From positions 1 to 8,589 of the forward strand of contig JBOFLG010000208.1 in the NCBI GenBank assembly GCA_051657745.1: DNA of 8,589 bases, written 5' to 3'. The notes under the pieces were generated by a model, which worked only from the letters and a program-made list of their open reading frames with translations, ran no database searches and had not been told where the DNA came from. This stretch comes from JBOFLG01 sp051657745. GTDB lineage: Bacteria; Actinomycetota; Actinomycetes; Actinomycetales; Dermatophilaceae. Positions 7,074-8,589 of the stretch are shown here, one piece after another. Numbering within the stretch: position 1 is the stretch's first letter; each line of letters starts with the position of its first letter. Both the position numbers and the translations under genes were made by a program.

Positions 7074-7183
7074 GGGAACTCCGGGTTCGAGCGGGCGCCC
7101 ATCTGCACCGGTGAGGCGGCAGGAGGCGGACTTTTGAGAAGCAGACGGGCGCAACTCTACGGGCGTCGACTTCAAGTGGCCCC
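7074..7183. promoter_or_regulatory. Divergent intergenic region
   Basis: The 110 nt between the ThrRS start and the divergent gene must hold both promoters. I see no convincing -35/-10 pair, no T-box specifier hairpin and no terminator. A strong AGGAGG (7121-7126, plus strand) is followed only by TTG at 7134 in a frame without recognisable coding content, so it may be a remnant of a lost gene start. Confidence 0.35.
7079..7082 (-). promoter_or_regulatory. Shine-Dalgarno that sets the ThrRS start
   Basis: GGAG on the minus strand, 5 nt before TTG 7073. It supports this start over the in-frame TTG at 7175, whose product would carry a 34-residue extension not expected in archaeal ThrRS. Confidence 0.55.
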
Positions 7184-8338
7184 ATGTCTCACCCCGCTAC
7201 CGCGTCGACACCGTCCGGGTGCTTGTCGGGGCAAGAGGTCGTACGTCGGGCTGTTGTGCAAGGCACCTTCCGGGGACTACGCATCGGCGACACCGACCTC
7301 AAGCTATCCATCGAGGACCAGGAACGAAACGCACGTCCAAAGCCAGCCGCGACGGATGTTGAACTAGCGGGCCGCATCATCAAGCTCGCAAAGCAACGCC
7401 GCGCGCTGCGAGTCTGCGACCTTAACCGGGGGGATGTCGTCGAGCTCCGTATCAATCTCAGTGCGGAACCCTCGTATCAGATCACAGCCGCTGTCACATC
7501 CGTGCGCGACCTCATTGAGGGGCGTTCAGCGGCACTTGGAATCGCTGAGTCCGCCTTGGCCGACGCAGAAATGATCTCCGAACTTCTGCGGCGTCTCTTG
7601 GTCGACTTGGCACCCATCACGGCTCGCGTCACCAGCCATCGCCGCGTTGTGATCAATGACGAGCCGTGGCTTGTCGATGCAACCATGATCGTGCCCCAAA
7701 GCACGCTCGATTCCGAGGCTGAGGATGTGTGTCTAGTCGGGGTGACCGAGGTTCCGTTGTACTGGAAGGACGTACGGCGAGTGCTCTTTGACGGATCGTC
7801 GTACTCGGCCTACGTGCGGCTGGCCAACCCAGGCCTGGCCACTTCTTGGTCGCCAGTCAAGCTCGCGACCGTCTTCGATCGCATTTCTACTGAGCTCGGG
7901 GACGAGTTGCGGGCGCTGCCTCGGATCTTCAGTCCAACAGGCATCATGGATGAGGGCCGCGGCGTGGTGTCAGTGCCGGACATCTTTCGGGACGAAGGGC
8001 TCATCCCGTTCGGCCGGCAACTCGGATCGTTCACCGGCCACTCGGTCGATGAGATCGAACTCGAGTCTGTCGCCCTAGGAGCCTCTCGACGGGTCGTGAC
8101 TGTCGAAGATCTCAACGACATCGGCGTCGTGCGCGCTGCCTTCGAGGAGGTCGTCAGCTTGGTACTGGGGGACGAGCCGGTCGACCGTGAGACTGTTCGA
8201 CACCTCCGCGAAACTCACCAAACGGTCGCTCGGCTGACCGTCCAACTGAACCTTGCTAATCAGACGAAAGCAGAACCGGAGGCTGCGGACGAGCTGGCAC
8301 ATCTGCTTGAGGTTGAGTTCGTCGCGATCTACTGGTGA
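7184..8338 (+). CDS. Unrecognised 384-residue protein, divergent from the ThrRS gene
   Basis: I do not recognise this family. The protein is soluble, with no signal peptide or membrane segment. An N-terminal part (about 1-60) is polar. A basic helix IIKLAKQRRALRVCDLNRGD (67-86) leads into a compact beta-rich region with LNRGDVVELRINL. A central Leu-rich segment LISELLRRLLVDLA-like (around 131-145) is followed by TSHRRVVINDEPWLVDATMI and VGVTEVPLYWKDVRRVLFDG, which look like a well-folded alpha/beta domain. The tail is acidic and Leu-rich. G+C is visibly lower than in the operon (about 60% in the part I counted), suggesting separate origin. The ATG at 7184 has only a weak upstream AGTGG, and the frame is open back to 7115 without a standard start, so the N-terminus may be truncated. 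It is transcribed away from the ThrRS operon, toward the convergent tRNA-Arg. Confidence 0.7.
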   Translation: MSHPATASTPSGCLSGQEVVRRAVVQGTFRGLRIGDTDLKLSIEDQERNARPKPAATDVELAGRIIKLAKQRRALRVCDLNRGDVVELRINLSAEPSYQITAAVTSVRDLIEGRSAALGIAESALADAEMISELLRRLLVDLAPITARVTSHRRVVINDEPWLVDATMIVPQSTLDSEAEDVCLVGVTEVPLYWKDVRRVLFDGSSYSAYVRLANPGLATSWSPVKLATVFDRISTELGDELRALPRIFSPTGIMDEGRGVVSVPDIFRDEGLIPFGRQLGSFTGHSVDEIELESVALGASRRVVTVEDLNDIGVVRAAFEEVVSLVLGDEPVDRETVRHLRETHQTVARLTVQLNLANQTKAEPEAADELAHLLEVEFVAIYW

Positions 8339-8340
8339 TC

Positions 8341-8399
8341 GTGGGACGCCGGTGGGACAGCGAACCGTATTCTATCGTGTTTTGCCGGATGTGGCCGGA
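8341..8399. repeat. Short direct repeats with helical spacing before the tRNA-side repeat
   Basis: GTGGGAC occurs at 8341-8347 and 8352-8358 (11-bp period), and GCCGGA at 8384-8389 and 8394-8399 (10-bp period). They lie between the unrecognised gene and the att-like repeat. Same-face repeated sites near an attachment core can be recombinase arm sites, but no recombinase gene is present to support this. Confidence 0.3.
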
Positions 8400-8434
8400 C
8401 ATAGCGAGGTGAGGGCGAGTGGCCTGTTTCACCT

Positions 8435-8471
8435 GGTCAGAGCCCGTTCTGAGCGTGGTACCCCCGGCAGG
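8435..8471 (-). repeat. tRNA-side copy of the att-like repeat
   Basis: Covers the last 16 nt of the tRNA-Arg gene with its CCA (8456-8471) and 21 nt downstream, and matches 1718-1754 at 31 of 37 positions. The flank contains TCAGA-6 nt-TCTGA (8437-8452), a small hairpin without a T-tract. The left copy keeps only part of this symmetry. Confidence 0.55.
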
Positions 8472-8530
8472 ATTCGAACCTGCGCCCCCGCCTCCGGAGG
8501 GCGGTGCTCTATCCCCTGAGCTACGGGGGC
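8456..8530 (-). tRNA. tRNA-Arg, anticodon CCG
   Basis: A full cloverleaf reads on the minus strand from 8530. The acceptor is GCCCCCG paired with CGGGGGT (a G-U at the first pair). The D stem is GCTC/GAGC with an 8-nt loop. The anticodon stem CCGCC/GGCGG encloses CTCCGGA, giving anticodon CCG, which reads CGG. A 4-nt variable loop precedes the T stem GCAGG/CCTGC with loop TTCGAAT. The discriminator is A (8459) and CCA is encoded (8458-8456). It lies at the edge of the putative island; its 3' end is part of the direct repeat, yet the tRNA itself is intact. No T-rich terminator follows it. Confidence 0.96.
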
Positions 8531-8589
8531 CGGTGTGGCCCGACCGGTCCAGTTGCGCGTCGCGCAGCTCGCCGGTCTTGGTACGGAGA

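Larger units (their letters stand above)
1718..8471. mobile_element. Putative tRNA-Arg-anchored genomic island, about 6.7 kb
   Basis: The segment is bounded by two same-orientation copies of a 37-bp sequence, one of which overlaps the 3' end of an intact tRNA-Arg gene. Orientation is right for integration: the tRNA reads leftward, the cargo sits on its 3' side, and the displaced partial copy lies at the far end. Cargo is an operon with an archaeal-type ThrRS, metabolic enzymes and a broken epimerase, plus an unrecognised gene of lower G+C. No integrase, excisionase or relaxase is visible, and the repeats are only 84% identical. It would therefore be an old, immobile or degraded element, or the repeats may have another origin. 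This is an inference from repeats and gene content. Confidence 0.4.

Noticed and set aside
7074..7183. T-box riboswitch or attenuator before the ThrRS
   Set aside because: The 5' region is short and I find no specifier stem, conserved T-box sequence or terminator/antiterminator hairpins.
7134..7367. Small plus-strand gene after AGGAGG, starting at TTG 7134
   Set aside because: The translation is Arg/Pro-rich without domain features and overlaps the better-supported 7184-8338 frame.
8253..8519. Plus-strand open frame ending in IRTCAPASGGRCSIP
   Set aside because: Its C-terminal half is the antisense reading of the tRNA-Arg gene, a common spurious protein, and its first part overlaps the real 384-residue gene in another frame.

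Overview
The window is high-GC DNA with actinobacterial character: GTG and TTG starts, 4-nt GTGA/ATGA gene overlaps, a VapBC pair, and G+C near 70% in most genes. It probably comes from an actinomycete chromosome; I cannot name a genus. No gene here is a standard core locus except a tRNA-Arg.

Layout. Bases 1-236 hold the 3' end of an unrecognised plus-strand gene. Convergent to it, on the minus strand, is a toxin-antitoxin pair: an RHH antitoxin (vapB, 894-667) followed by a PIN ribonuclease toxin (vapC, 670-254). vapC has no ATG, GTG or TTG start and seems to begin at an ATA overlapping the vapB stop. A perfect 14-bp palindrome abuts the vapB ATG. A GNAT acetyltransferase (1427-960) lies upstream on the same strand. 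Bases 1428-1903 hold no convincing gene, but they contain a 37-bp sequence (1718-1754) that matches, at 31 of 37 positions and in the same orientation, the 3' end and downstream flank of the tRNA-Arg(CCG) gene at the right end (8435-8471). This is the geometry of attachment-site duplicates around an integrated element, so about 6.7 kb (1718-8471) may be a tRNA-anchored island. No integrase is visible.

Inside the putative island, a compact minus-strand operon reads from 7073 to 1904: an archaeal-type threonyl-tRNA synthetase with the archaeal DTD-like editing domain (TTG start, 633 aa), a PF04909-type amidohydrolase (350 aa), a GMC flavin oxidoreductase (471 aa), and an NAD-dependent epimerase/reductase broken by frameshifts and an internal deletion. 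The gap between the first two genes is 17 nt and the next two junctions are 4-nt overlaps, so the genes are probably co-transcribed and coupled. Divergent from the synthetase is an unrecognised 384-aa gene (7184-8338) of lower G+C, then a short non-coding stretch and the tRNA.

How they may work together: an oxidoreductase, an amidohydrolase and a (now dead) epimerase coupled to a foreign-looking ThrRS suggest a small-molecule pathway in which the ThrRS is either a self-resistance copy of a drug target or a dedicated enzyme. This is inference. The broken epimerase suggests the pathway is decaying in this strain.
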